From positions 1-64,000 of the forward strand of contig NZ_JH591187.1 of NCBI RefSeq assembly GCF_000242435.1: a stretch of 64,000 nt of DNA, given 5' to 3'. How positions within the stretch are numbered: position 1 is the stretch's first letter; each line of letters opens with the position of its first letter. The notes under the pieces were generated by a model that worked only from the letters and a program-made list of their open reading frames with translations, had not been told where the DNA came from and made no database searches. The translations under genes were made by a program, and so were the position numbers. Source of the DNA: Dialister succinatiphilus YIT 11850. Its GTDB lineage: Bacteria > Bacillota > Negativicutes > Veillonellales > Dialisteraceae. This document shows, piece after piece, positions 15,230 through 23,266 of the stretch.

Positions 15230-15853
15230 ATGGAAAAAGTTAATCATGCACCCCAGGAAAATCACGTATTTTTAAGTATCCGTCAGCTCACCGTATCCGG
15301 TCTTCTGGCAGGAATTACCATTTTCCTGGGCCTTACGGGGTACGGATTTATTCCCCTGATTGTAATGAATGCCACCATTCTTCATATCCCCACCATTATC
15401 GGTGCCCTGGTGGCAGGACCGAAGGTAGGAGCGCTGGTGGGATTCCTGTTCGGACTCTTCTCCTTCATCCAGACCCTGCGGGCGCCAAGTCTGCTTCTGC
15501 AGTTTGCCCTGCAGTACAATCCTTTCTATGATGCTTTCATCTGCATCGTTCCAAGGGTGTGCATCGGTCTCTTTGCATGGTTCCTTTATAAACATATGCC
15601 CGGCAGGGAAGGCATTCGTGTTGGTATTGCCGCTGTAGGCGGATCTCTCTGCAACACCGTCCTCTTCCTGGGTTCCTTCTTCCTTCTGGTAGGTGCTCCC
15701 TATGCAGCATCCAAGGGGATTTCTGTGGAAGCTGTCGGTGCAACCATTATGGGTATCGTTGGCATGAACGGTGTACCGGAAGCCATTGTTTCCGGTGTCA
15801 TCATTGTACCGGTGGTGACCATGCTGAAAAAATCGGGCTGGAAGATGAAATAA
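15230..15853 (+). CDS. ECF transporter S component (PanT/FolT-like)
   Basis: 207 aa with about six membrane helices, the substrate-binding membrane subunit of an energy-coupling factor importer for a vitamin. The sequence GYGFIPLIVMNATILHIPTIIGALVAGP is characteristic of the COG4684-type S proteins, some of which carry pantothenate or folate. Shared EcfA/EcfT genes are not in the window, as is common for group II systems. RBS GGAGG precedes ATG 15230. Control by the structured leader upstream is likely. The vitamin cannot be named from sequence alone. Confidence 0.78.
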   Translation: MEKVNHAPQENHVFLSIRQLTVSGLLAGITIFLGLTGYGFIPLIVMNATILHIPTIIGALVAGPKVGALVGFLFGLFSFIQTLRAPSLLLQFALQYNPFYDAFICIVPRVCIGLFAWFLYKHMPGREGIRVGIAAVGGSLCNTVLFLGSFFLLVGAPYAASKGISVEAVGATIMGIVGMNGVPEAIVSGVIIVPVVTMLKKSGWKMK

Positions 15854-15862
15854 AATGAGAAG

Positions 15863-15890
15863 ACTGCAGGCAGGTGCCTGCAGTTTTTTT
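15863..15890 (+). terminator. Terminator of the ECF S-component gene
   Basis: ACTGCAGGCA and TGCCTGCAGT form a near-perfect stem, followed by seven T. Confidence 0.85.
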
Positions 15891-15904
15891 ATGGGGAGAC
15901 AGGT

Positions 15905-16351
15905 ATGAAAGTGCTGATTGACGGCGACGGCTGCCCGGTGATTGCGGAAACGGAAAGGGCGGCCGCTCTCTATGGGCTGGAGGTCCTTATATTCTGCGAT
16001 ACCAGCCATCTCATCTCTTCCAGGACAAGCCGGGTCATTCTGGTGGATCAGGGACGGGATGCGGCGGACTGGGCTATTATTTCCGCTGCGAAGAAGGGGG
16101 ACCTGGTGATTACCCAGGACTATGGACTGGCATCACTTGTCCTTTCCAGAAAGGCCTACGGGTTTCATCAGAATGGATGGCAGTACAGGGATGAAAATAT
16201 AGAATCCCTTCTGATGGAACGGTATGAGGCGGGAAAGGCCAGGCGCTCAGCCAGGAATCATCTGAAAGGGCCGCCCAAGAGGGACAAAAGACAGAATGAA
16301 CTCTTTTTCCAAAGACTCTGCGCATTTTTGGAAAAGGTAAAAGACAAATAA
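15905..16351 (+). CDS. YaiI/YqxD family protein (UPF0178, DUF188)
   Basis: 148 aa, the family's usual length. The family signature is clear: the start MKVLIDGDGCPV, then DTSH, then DQGRDAADWAI and LVITQDYGLA. Asp residues in DGDGCP, DAAD and TQDYG form the likely active-site cluster of a PIN-like nuclease fold. The biological role in bacteria is not established. The gene stands between two terminators. The ATG at 15905 has GGGGAGACAGGT before it, an adequate RBS. Confidence 0.88.
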   Translation: MKVLIDGDGCPVIAETERAAALYGLEVLIFCDTSHLISSRTSRVILVDQGRDAADWAIISAAKKGDLVITQDYGLASLVLSRKAYGFHQNGWQYRDENIESLLMERYEAGKARRSARNHLKGPPKRDKRQNELFFQRLCAFLEKVKDK

Positions 16352-16386
16352 AAAGGATGCGGCATTTGCCGCATCCTTTTTATTTG
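16352..16386. terminator. Bidirectional terminator
   Basis: AAAAAGGATGCGGCA and TGCCGCATCCTTTTT form a perfect hairpin between the plus-strand YaiI/YqxD gene and the minus-strand DUF1858 gene. Confidence 0.88.
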
Positions 16387-16392
16387 CTGCCA

Positions 16393-17352
16393 TCAGGCTT
16401 CGTCTTTGCCCCGGAGCCGTTCATCGCATTTGGCAATGAGGGCGGCAGAGTCTACTCCTGCGTCCCGGCACATGGTGCCGATGGTGGTCTTCATGTCAGA
16501 AGGCATGGCAATCTTTTCTTCCTGGAAAACGGGAAGGAGCTGGGGATACATGGTGAGAATGGTTTCCATGGGGGTATCATTGGTGAGAAGGGGTTTCTTG
16601 TACTTGTCTGCAATGAACTCATTCATTTCACCGATGATTTCAAATACATCCATACCATGGGACTGGGCGGCCTGCCACAGGTTTTCATCGTAGGAAACAA
16701 AGCAGCCTACACAGGACATGCCGTATTCCATAAGGAAGGGTCCCATTTCCGGATAGACTTCAATAATCTGCATGATATTGTTTTCCGGGCGGACGAAATC
16801 TCCTTCCTTCAGAGGCGGCACATCGGGGGATGCGAAACCGCCGCCGTAATAATCGCCGGCTTCTCCCTCAGAAGCGCCGGGCATGGTATTTCCAAGCACC
16901 GCATCCCGGAAGGCTTCATAGCCCATGTTGTCAATAAATTCTTCCATGGACTGGTAATTTTCATGTTCCAGGTAGTAAGTGCAGGCTTTGGTCATAATGG
17001 AAAGGGCATCGGAAGGGAACTGGGCGAAGGCGAAGAAGGTCTTCTTTCCGGTGTAAATATCCCAGCCGTCGGACATGCCTACGGAACGGATGGGAAGCGG
17101 TGTGGTCATGGTGCAGGTCAGGATGCAGGAAGGCCAGGAACCAAAAGCCAGAAGGCCCAGGTCCTTCAGCGTATCTTCCACATCATCCTTTGCCAGTCCG
17201 GAAATGATGGGACGGCCCTTGGGGTCAAGGATATAGGTGCCCTCATGCTTTTCGGCCACCTCTTTCATTTTGTGCTTAAATTCATTCCGTCCTTCTGCAA
17301 TGTCAGGAATGAAATCGATTTCAAGGGAAAAGGTCAGATTATCTGCTGTCAT
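16393..17352 (-). CDS. DUF1858 protein with a sulfite/nitrite-reductase-like N-terminal half
   Basis: 319 aa from the ATG at 17352, preferred over one 36 bp further upstream because AAAGGAG lies 7 bp before it. Residues 1-165 resemble ferredoxin-like half domains of nitrite/sulfite reductases: a KGRPIISGLAKDD strand-turn region, a PSCILTC pair where the reductases have cluster cysteines, and a helical YYLEHENYQSMEEFIDNMG part. After a Gly-rich linker comes a DUF1858 domain with MSCVGC (about residue 225) and a second DUF1858-like repeat (PMETILTMYPQLLPVFQEE) without cysteines. Full siroheme-binding sets are not visible. It may be a redox or cluster-carrying scaffold; the function is inferred only loosely. 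Confidence 0.65.
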   Translation of the reverse strand: MTADNLTFSLEIDFIPDIAEGRNEFKHKMKEVAEKHEGTYILDPKGRPIISGLAKDDVEDTLKDLGLLAFGSWPSCILTCTMTTPLPIRSVGMSDGWDIYTGKKTFFAFAQFPSDALSIMTKACTYYLEHENYQSMEEFIDNMGYEAFRDAVLGNTMPGASEGEAGDYYGGGFASPDVPPLKEGDFVRPENNIMQIIEVYPEMGPFLMEYGMSCVGCFVSYDENLWQAAQSHGMDVFEIIGEMNEFIADKYKKPLLTNDTPMETILTMYPQLLPVFQEEKIAMPSDMKTTIGTMCRDAGVDSAALIAKCDERLRGKDEA

Positions 17353-17617
17353 ACATAAGCTCCTTTCAAGAGGATGGATTCTATACATTCATACTTTTCT
17401 ATCTTATCACGGACCGGCTGTTTAAGCAATACAGGAATGAGGTTTCCTGTTGATGTGAAAGGCGATGGGGCCATGACAGGCAGGAAACTATGAGCGAAGA
17501 GTTTCCTGTGGAAAAGAAACACAGTGGGACCAGGGTGGACAGCGAACTATTCCTTTTCCCCTCAAACATGGTACAATATATCAAATCCATCTGTGTTCTT
17601 CTCAGGGAGGCAGGAAC

Positions 17618-18811
17618 ATGAAAAATTGGAAGAAAAAACTGACAGCAGCCATGCTGGCAGCGGTATGTCTTACGGGGGCAGCTGCGCCGGTGACGGTGGA
17701 AGCAGCCACTACGACCCAGAAGATTCTTTACGGAGCGGCGGCTCTCCTTTTTATTTCCAGCTATTATACCCGCATGGATGATAAAGCGGGGATGCAGCTT
17801 CTGGACCAGTGCCAGCAGCAGACAGGCGTGTATGAATCGGCAGAAGCGGATAACCGGGTGCAGTCCATTTATGAAAATATACGGAATACCGGCGCCGTGG
17901 AGCGGAATTACAATGTCTATGTGTCCCCCAGCGAGGACATCAATGCCTTCATGAGCCTGGGCGGCGTGCTCTGTGTCAATAAAGGCTCCCTGGATGCCTT
18001 TGACGATGATGAGCTGGCCTATGTGATGGCCCATGAAATTTCCCACGGCGAAAAGCGGCATAACGTGAACGGCGTGAAGAAGAGTGTAGGCCTGATTACG
18101 GCGCTGGATATTTATCTTGGCAGTGATGCGTCCTACGGCGAATATCTCCTTGGAAATATTGCGGCCAACTATGTGGCCAATGCGGTATTCACCAAGGACC
18201 AGGAAAAAGAGGCGGATGATATGGGCTTCCAGTACCTTGTGGAAGCGGGCTACAACCCCGGCGGCGGAGCAGCCTCCATGCAGGTGCTGAAGGATAAGTA
18301 CGGCGAAAGCTCTCCCTCCGGCATCAAGGCGGTGCTGGCACCGGGCAACCACCCCAAAACCAGCGACCGTATCAATAAGAACCTGAAATGGATGAAGCAG
18401 TATTCCGGCGGCCATGTGGATGTGAAGGACGGCTGGATCGTGGTGAATGGTGAAAAGGCTTTCCAGCCATCTGCCGCAGGCCGCTATACCGATAAGGAGA
18501 GGACCTTCCTCACGGCGGGCAAACTGGACAGACTCTACCATGCGGGCCATGTACCGGATGCGGTGATCCAGGATGATACCATTTACTGTGGAAATACGGC
18601 GGTGTACAGCCTGTCATCTGCAGAAGATGGAAAGCTCTATGTGGCAAACCTGAACAAAGGGATTGCCAAAGACCGGGGCGAAGCAGTACAAAGTGATTTT
18701 GACATCGATTCCCGAAGAAAAAAGATAGAAAAGAAAGCAAAGGCCGGGAAGCAGAATGGCGGCAGCGTTGAAAACGAAGTACAGGCAGGCGCCATTCCAG
18801 AAGCCGGCTGA
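17618..18811 (+). CDS. M48 family metalloprotease, exported
   Basis: 397 aa. A signal peptide (about residues 1-29, ending near VEAATT) directs export. The zinc site HEISH is at residues 139-143, and the third ligand is probably Glu in KDQEKEADDMG (about residue 194-196); both agree with M48 peptidases of the BepA/LoiP type. The C-terminal part (residues 260-397) carries no TPR repeats that I can see, and ends in a Lys-rich, probably coiled stretch. In diderms such proteases act on misfolded outer-membrane proteins, an inference here. The promoter TACAAT near 17572 and RBS GGGAGG support the start. Confidence 0.88.
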   Translation: MKNWKKKLTAAMLAAVCLTGAAAPVTVEAATTTQKILYGAAALLFISSYYTRMDDKAGMQLLDQCQQQTGVYESAEADNRVQSIYENIRNTGAVERNYNVYVSPSEDINAFMSLGGVLCVNKGSLDAFDDDELAYVMAHEISHGEKRHNVNGVKKSVGLITALDIYLGSDASYGEYLLGNIAANYVANAVFTKDQEKEADDMGFQYLVEAGYNPGGGAASMQVLKDKYGESSPSGIKAVLAPGNHPKTSDRINKNLKWMKQYSGGHVDVKDGWIVVNGEKAFQPSAAGRYTDKERTFLTAGKLDRLYHAGHVPDAVIQDDTIYCGNTAVYSLSSAEDGKLYVANLNKGIAKDRGEAVQSDFDIDSRRKKIEKKAKAGKQNGGSVENEVQAGAIPEAG

Positions 18812-18952
18812 CAGGATTGACAGTACTGATTTACTCATGAAATCTGCTTTTATAAGAAATTATATGAAGTGGCATCATGGGATTCCCATGGCATAACACG
18901 TAAGGCATCAAAGCAGTGAGGGGTAAATCTGTGCTTTCGCAGAAAGGATTGT

Positions 18953-18961
18953 ATGAATTAA
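18953..18961 (+). other. Three-codon upstream ORF before the carboxypeptidase gene
   Basis: AGAAAGGA is ideally placed (4 bp) before ATG AAT TAA at 18953-18961, whereas the annotated ATG at 18965 is about 17 bp from that RBS and has none of its own. Ribosomes could stop at TAA and restart 3 bp later. This is a reading of the sequence and has not been shown. Confidence 0.35.
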
Positions 18962-18964
18962 ATT

Positions 18965-19909
18965 ATGAAGAAATTATTGGCTCTCCTTGTTTTGGCGGTT
19001 GTATTTGCAGGCGTGGCTTTCGGCATTCTGGCTCTCATTACCCCGGAGCCTCCCAGAAAACCGGAGCTGCCGGCTCCGCCGAAAACGGGAGCCGTAGCGG
19101 CGGCCTTGGTGGACGGTAATTCGGGAGAACTCCTGGCAGAGAAAGAAGGTACCCTGAAGGTGTATCCTGCCAGTACTACCAAGATTCTGACCTGTATCAT
19201 CGCTCTGGAAGAGGGGAAGGACAAACTGGATCAGAACGCAGTGATTACTCAGCGGGCCATGAAGCAGGACGGCACAAACCTGGGAGTCCGCCCGGATATG
19301 CCTTTGTCCCTGCACCAGATGCTCTACGGCATGATGCTTATTTCCGGCAATGATGCCGCTGTGGCCACAGCGGAAACGGTGGGCGGCTCCTATGACCGCT
19401 TCATTGAAATGATGAATGAAAAGGCCGCATCCATCGGCGCCAAAAATTCTCATTTTGCCAACCCCAATGGCCTTACAGACCCGAATCATTACACCACAGC
19501 TGAGGATATGGCAAAGATTGCAGTCTACGCCATGAAGAATTCTGATTTCAGGGATATTGTAAAGAGAAAGACCTATCCCATGACCTACAAAAATGGCATT
19601 TACCGGAATGTGGCAAACCGGAATGAATTCCTTTCCAGCGGCTACGAAGGAGCCAACGGCATTAAAACGGGCATGACCGAGGCTGCCGGTGACTGCCTGG
19701 TGGCCTCAGCAGAAAGGGATGGACAGCTGATGATTGCAGTGTTCTACAATGATCCCAAACGGTGGCAGGATGTGAAGACCTGGATGGACTACGGCTTTGC
19801 CGCTGCCAAGGTGGAAAGGGAATATCATGAGGCACTGGCAGCAGAACCCTCTATTTATAAATTTGTGAACCGCATGCTGGGAAAGGAGCCGAAGGAAGTG
19901 AATGGTTAA
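18965..19909 (+). CDS. dacF: D-alanyl-D-alanine carboxypeptidase (PBP5/DacF type, S11)
   Basis: 314 aa. An N-terminal membrane segment (about residues 3-25) followed by a Pro-rich spacer anchors or exports it. All three penicillin-binding motifs are present: STTK (Ser69-Lys72), SGN (about 127) and KTG (about 234). It trims the terminal D-Ala of peptidoglycan pentapeptides. The usual C-terminal domain of PBP5 is shortened. The stop overlaps the start of the following divisome-type gene by 8 bp, so cell-wall trimming and division proteins are co-translated. dacF is a name by similarity. Confidence 0.88.
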   Translation: MKKLLALLVLAVVFAGVAFGILALITPEPPRKPELPAPPKTGAVAAALVDGNSGELLAEKEGTLKVYPASTTKILTCIIALEEGKDKLDQNAVITQRAMKQDGTNLGVRPDMPLSLHQMLYGMMLISGNDAAVATAETVGGSYDRFIEMMNEKAASIGAKNSHFANPNGLTDPNHYTTAEDMAKIAVYAMKNSDFRDIVKRKTYPMTYKNGIYRNVANRNEFLSSGYEGANGIKTGMTEAAGDCLVASAERDGQLMIAVFYNDPKRWQDVKTWMDYGFAAAKVEREYHEALAAEPSIYKFVNRMLGKEPKEVNG

Positions 19910-20201
19910 AAAGAAAAAAGCTCCCTTCCTGAAGCGCCTTTTTCCAGGAAGCCCGGTGCTGCGCATTATCTTTGTGGTAGTTACCCTGATTACGGCCATT
20001 GTGGTGGTGCAGAATGCATACCATTACATCAGAATCAGACAGCAGGAAGCGCAGCTTTTCCAGGAACGAGATAAACTGGCCCAGGAAAAGCAGGAACTGG
20101 AAACAAAGAAAGAGGAACTGGAAGATCCGGCCAAACTGGAGAAAAAAGCCCGGGATGACCTGGGCCTGGTGAAACCGGGAGAAGTGCCTTATGTGCGATG
20201 A
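19902..20201 (+). CDS. Septum formation initiator family protein (FtsB/DivIC-like)
   Basis: 99 aa with the family's three-part layout: a short basic cytoplasmic head, one membrane helix (about residues 22-42, IIFVVVTLITAIVVVQNAY), and a coiled coil (about 45-80, rich in Gln/Glu/Leu). It ends in the typical ARDDLGLVKPGE motif. Such proteins join FtsL and DivIB/FtsQ in the division complex. The gene overlaps the carboxypeptidase gene and ends just before a strong terminator. Confidence 0.85.
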   Translation: MVKKKKAPFLKRLFPGSPVLRIIFVVVTLITAIVVVQNAYHYIRIRQQEAQLFQERDKLAQEKQELETKKEELEDPAKLEKKARDDLGLVKPGEVPYVR

Positions 20202-20202
20202 A

Positions 20203-20251
20203 CAAAAAGACTGCGAGAAAATGGTCAGCCATTTTCTCGCAGTCTTTTTGT
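20203..20251. terminator. Strong bidirectional terminator
   Basis: ACAAAAAGACTGCGAGAAAATGG and its near-exact complement form a stem of over 20 bp with a loop of four, between convergent genes. Confidence 0.9.
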
Positions 20252-20255
20252 TTCC

Positions 20256-20600
20256 TTACCATTCCGATGCGTGGTCAAGGAGCCAGCCGCCGGCAGTGCA
20301 GGCCGGGCAGATACAGTATTTTACGCCCTTATCCTTTGCCTCATGGGCAGCCTTTGCCAGATTTCTGGCAGTATCGGCGCCCAAAAATGCAGCACCCTCT
20401 TTTGATTCAAAGAAAGGAATCACATGGTCGATGGAGTTCACATCTTCCTTCAGTTCCTTCTTCAGCAGAACAGCGGCTTTCTCTTCATCCGCTGTTCCGG
20501 CGGCATCCAGGTATGCCTGACATACCTTTTTCAGCCCGCTGTAGCAGCTGGGCGCATTCATGACTTCTTTCACCTTGTTTACGATTTCTTCTTTTGCCAT
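20256..20600 (-). CDS. Small cytoplasmic protein with a CxCPxC motif, unknown function
   Basis: 114 aa from ATG 20600, chosen because GAAAGGATG lies well placed upstream; an ATG 9 bp earlier sits on top of that RBS. It is mostly helical, with no signal or membrane segment. Near the C-terminus KYCICPACTAG offers three cysteines that could hold a metal or act in redox chemistry. It lies 5 bp downstream of the thioesterase gene and is probably cotranscribed with it. I do not recognise a characterised family. Confidence 0.65.
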   Translation of the reverse strand: MAKEEIVNKVKEVMNAPSCYSGLKKVCQAYLDAAGTADEEKAAVLLKKELKEDVNSIDHVIPFFESKEGAAFLGADTARNLAKAAHEAKDKGVKYCICPACTAGGWLLDHASEW

Positions 20601-20605
20601 AAGAA

Positions 20606-21100
20606 TCATCCTTTCTGTTCAAACATCATATGAGACGTGGCTTCTGCAGCCACCGTGCCGTCCTCGTGGAGTACCCTGGCTTCCATCACCGACAGGGGTC
20701 CTTTCCGCCGGATTTCGCGGCACACAACTTTCACTGTTTCTCCAATGAGCACGGGCGTGCGGAAACGGGTTTCCATTTTTCCCGTATAGGCGGGAATGCC
20801 GGTATTCAAAAAGAGATAGTTGCCCATGACTTCGTCCATGAGGGTCATAATCAGGCCGCCGTGCATGCGGTCATTATAGCTCTGGTGTTCATGGGAGGGG
20901 GTAAAGAAGGCAAGACAGCCGCTGGGAATGGAAAAGAAATGGAGATGAAGCCCCAGAGGGTTTTCCTTCCCGCAGGCAAAGCACATACTGTAGGCCGGTC
21001 CGCCGGACAGTTCGGTAAGGGGGCGGCCCAGCTTCTCCTCTTCTTCATGAAGAAGCTCCTTTTCCCTCACGTTTAAGGGGTATGGTTCCTTCTGATTCAT
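20606..21100 (-). CDS. PaaI family hotdog thioesterase
   Basis: 164 aa. The C-terminal 120 residues form a hotdog fold with the PaaI-type HGGLIMTLMDEVMG motif, whose Asp/Glu helix holds the catalytic carboxylate, and ETRFRTPVLIGE. The front contains CFACGKENPLGLHL, the CxxCG..NPxGLxL start common in such thioesterases. It would hydrolyse acyl-CoA thioesters in the cytoplasm; the natural acyl chain is unknown. The start has a GGAGG-type RBS (GAAGGAGG) and TATAAT a short way upstream. Confidence 0.85.
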   Translation of the reverse strand: MNQKEPYPLNVREKELLHEEEEKLGRPLTELSGGPAYSMCFACGKENPLGLHLHFFSIPSGCLAFFTPSHEHQSYNDRMHGGLIMTLMDEVMGNYLFLNTGIPAYTGKMETRFRTPVLIGETVKVVCREIRRKGPLSVMEARVLHEDGTVAAEATSHMMFEQKG

Positions 21101-21164
21101 ATAAAGCCTCCTTCAGAGATGCAGCAGCTTTCTCTTTTTATTATAGCATGATGAAACAGAGGGA

Positions 21165-21194
21165 AATAAAAAAACTGCGGATATTCCGCAGTTT
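21165..21194 (-). terminator. Terminator of the ACT-domain gene
   Basis: On the minus strand AAACTGCGG pairs with CCGCAGTTT, followed by TTTTTTTATTT, about 20 bp after the stop of the ACT gene. Confidence 0.8.
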
Positions 21195-21214
21195 CAAGTG
21201 GGTTTTTCTGCTTC

Positions 21215-21628
21215 TCAGAAACGGTCCAGCAGGTGGTAGCCTTTTCCTTTGAGGAAGGCTTCTGTTTCCGATTCAGTGGTGGAGAATACAGCAATAGGGG
21301 AGCTGGTCTGGCGGTCGAAGGAAATATAGAGATAGCGGATCATGACATTGGCATTCTGCAGGTCCGAAAGGATATGGTCCAGGGTGCCGGGCTTATCGGA
21401 TTTCATATCTACAGCCAGTACCAGGTCTACCCGGCACTGATATCCTTCTTTTTCCAGCGCTTCACTGGCCTTGTCGGACTGATCTACAATGAGTCGGATA
21501 ATGCCGAATTCGGCACTGTCTGTGGCCAGCATGGTATAAATATTGATGTCGTTCCGGGCGAGAATAGAAGTGATTCGGCTCAATGCGCCCTTTGTATTAG
21601 CAGCGAAAATGGAAACCTGGTGTAACAT
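21215..21628 (-). CDS. Tandem ACT-domain protein
   Basis: 137 aa from ATG 21628, preceded by GGAGG at 6 bp. Two ACT domains follow each other (residues 1-65 and 70-137); the first shows the typical beta-alpha opening NTKGALSRITSILARNDINI. ACT domains bind amino acids and switch protein activity. The length fits the stand-alone tandem ACT proteins found in anaerobic Firmicutes beside phenylacetate-CoA ligase genes, more than IlvN, whose C-terminal domain is absent. No partner enzyme is adjacent, so its target is unknown. Confidence 0.78.
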   Translation of the reverse strand: MLHQVSIFAANTKGALSRITSILARNDINIYTMLATDSAEFGIIRLIVDQSDKASEALEKEGYQCRVDLVLAVDMKSDKPGTLDHILSDLQNANVMIRYLYISFDRQTSSPIAVFSTTESETEAFLKGKGYHLLDRF

Positions 21629-21784
21629 AATATCCTCCTTCATCAGAGCCTTCCGCTCTGTTTATTACAGTGATTTTATCATAAATGGCAGAAAGGAGAT
21701 AGGGGAGAAATGAATGGATGCTGCCGGCGCCATTCCAGGCCGTTCATGGCGACAAAACTTTACAAATTTATTTCAAAAATCCTA

Positions 21785-21812
21785 TTGACTTTTTTCATCA
21801 AGGCAGTATAAT
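21785..21812 (+). promoter_or_regulatory. Promoter of the livHMGF T-box transcript
   Basis: TTGACT, a 16-bp spacer and TATAAT. It gives a leader of about 565 nt. Confidence 0.75.
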
Positions 21813-21859
21813 ATCAACCATAACACGAAAGAACGAATGGCAAGGATCGGGATAAGTAT

Positions 21860-22320
21860 CGTGCAGAAGGTTTCAGAGAGCTGACGGCTGGTGCAAGTCA
21901 GTACGAAGCAGGATACAAGCTCACCCGGGAGTTTCGGAAGTGAACCAAGTAATTTTCGACGCCGCCTGCGTTACAGGCATGACAAGCAATGATCGGGACA
22001 AGGAATATATTGGTCCATGGCACAGAGAGCCGGCGGATGGTGCAAGCCGGTGCATTCCAGTATTGACTATCACCTGTGAGCCCCTTGGTTGAACGTAGTA
22101 AACCGAGGCGTCTGTCCACGTTACGGATATAAGCACAGAGTATAATGTAGGGTGGTACCGCGCATGTCGCCCCTATTTCCGAAAGGAAATAGGGGCGTTT
22201 TTTGTAGGACCTCTTTTCATAAACCTCTTGCTTCATGAGTGATAAATACAGGGTGGTACCGCGGATTCCAATTCGCCCCTGCTGCAATGACGCCAGATTG
22301 CAGCAGGGGCGTTTTTTTAA
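21860..22320 (+). promoter_or_regulatory. Compound T-box leader: Leu and Ile stem I units, two terminators
   Basis: Two complete stem I signatures occur: AGAGAG at 21875-21880 with GGTGCAAG and a specifier CTC (Leu) at 21920-21922, and AGAGAG at 22024-22029 with GGTGCAAG and a specifier ATC (Ile) at 22069-22071. Then come two antiterminator/terminator modules: GGGTGGTACCGCG at 22150-22162 with terminator hairpin 22168-22197 plus T tract, and GGGTGGTACCGCG at 22251-22263 with hairpin 22274-22311 plus T tract. No T-box motif follows the first stem I directly, so the Ile unit looks nested inside the Leu unit. Readthrough would need uncharged tRNAs at both steps. Specifiers are assigned by alignment to glyQS-type leaders. 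Confidence 0.88.
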
Positions 22321-22384
22321 TCCATTCGTTCTTTCATAGAAATGAAGGCCTGGCCTTCTTATTTTGGAAAGGGGATTGAAGATC

Positions 22385-23266
22385 GTGTTTTTTCAACAGC
22401 TTGTCAACGGTTTAACGCTGGGAAGCGCCTATGCGGTCATTGCCATCGGCTATACGCTGGTATTCGGCGTATTGAACATCGTCAACATGGCACATGGCGG
22501 CATCTTTATGATCGGCGCTTACATCGGCCTGCTTCTCGTAACAGAAGCGGGACTGGGCATTTTCCCGGCACTCATTGGTGCCATGATTGGCGGCGCCGTA
22601 TTAGGGTATGGACTGGAAATCTTTGCACTCCGTCCGCTCCGCCGCCGCAAAGTGACTCATCTGGCTCCATTAATCAGTACTATCGGTGTGTCCACATTCC
22701 TGGAAAGTGTGGCACTTATGGTATGGGGTCCGCAGACCCGTTCTTTCCCGGCTGCTTTCGGGAACGGTCTGATGGACTTCGGCGTATTTAAGATTTCCGG
22801 CATCCAGATTATTTCCCTGGGTACCGCTGTGGTTCTCATGGCTCTCCTTACGGTGATGCTGAACAAGACAAAAATCGGCAAAGCTGTGAGAGCCACTTCT
22901 GAAAATGCGGAGACCGCCGGTCTTCTGGGTATCAATACCAGCCGCATCATTACCTTTACCGTCATGCTGGCTTCTGCCTTAGGTGCTGCAGCCGGTGTCC
23001 TCATCGGACTTTCCTTCAACGCCATCGAACCAACCATGGGTACTTCCATGGGCCTTAAAGGTCTGGCAGTCCTCATCATGGGCGGCCTGGGCAATGTAGA
23101 AGGCGCTATGGCCGGCGGCTTTATCCTCGGCATTGCTGAAGTCTTTGCCGTAGCTTATGGCTCTTCCACCTATCGTGATGCTGTGGCATTCGGCATTATT
23201 ATCCTGATTCTCTTCATTCGCCCTGAAGGCTTGTTCTCCAAGGCAGGCAAAGGAGGCAGACCGTAA
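22385..23266 (+). CDS. livH: Branched-chain amino acid ABC transporter permease LivH
   Basis: 293 aa from GTG 22385 (V/M-FFQQLVNGLTLGSAY, matching the family's usual MFLQQLxNGLTLGSxY start), with AAAGGGG about 9 bp upstream; TTG codons at 22364 and 22376 are alternatives. About eight membrane helices; VIAIGYTLVFGVLNIVNMAHG is the LivH opening. It forms half of the membrane pore with LivM. First gene of the livHMGF operon, 65 bp after the second T-box terminator, so expression depends on the T-box decision. Confidence 0.92.
   Translation: MFFQQLVNGLTLGSAYAVIAIGYTLVFGVLNIVNMAHGGIFMIGAYIGLLLVTEAGLGIFPALIGAMIGGAVLGYGLEIFALRPLRRRKVTHLAPLISTIGVSTFLESVALMVWGPQTRSFPAAFGNGLMDFGVFKISGIQIISLGTAVVLMALLTVMLNKTKIGKAVRATSENAETAGLLGINTSRIITFTVMLASALGAAAGVLIGLSFNAIEPTMGTSMGLKGLAVLIMGGLGNVEGAMAGGFILGIAEVFAVAYGSSTYRDAVAFGIIILILFIRPEGLFSKAGKGGRP

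Noticed and set aside
21215-21628. Acetolactate synthase small subunit (ilvN)
   Set aside because: The protein is two ACT domains only, lacks the IlvN C-terminal domain and has no ilvB beside it.
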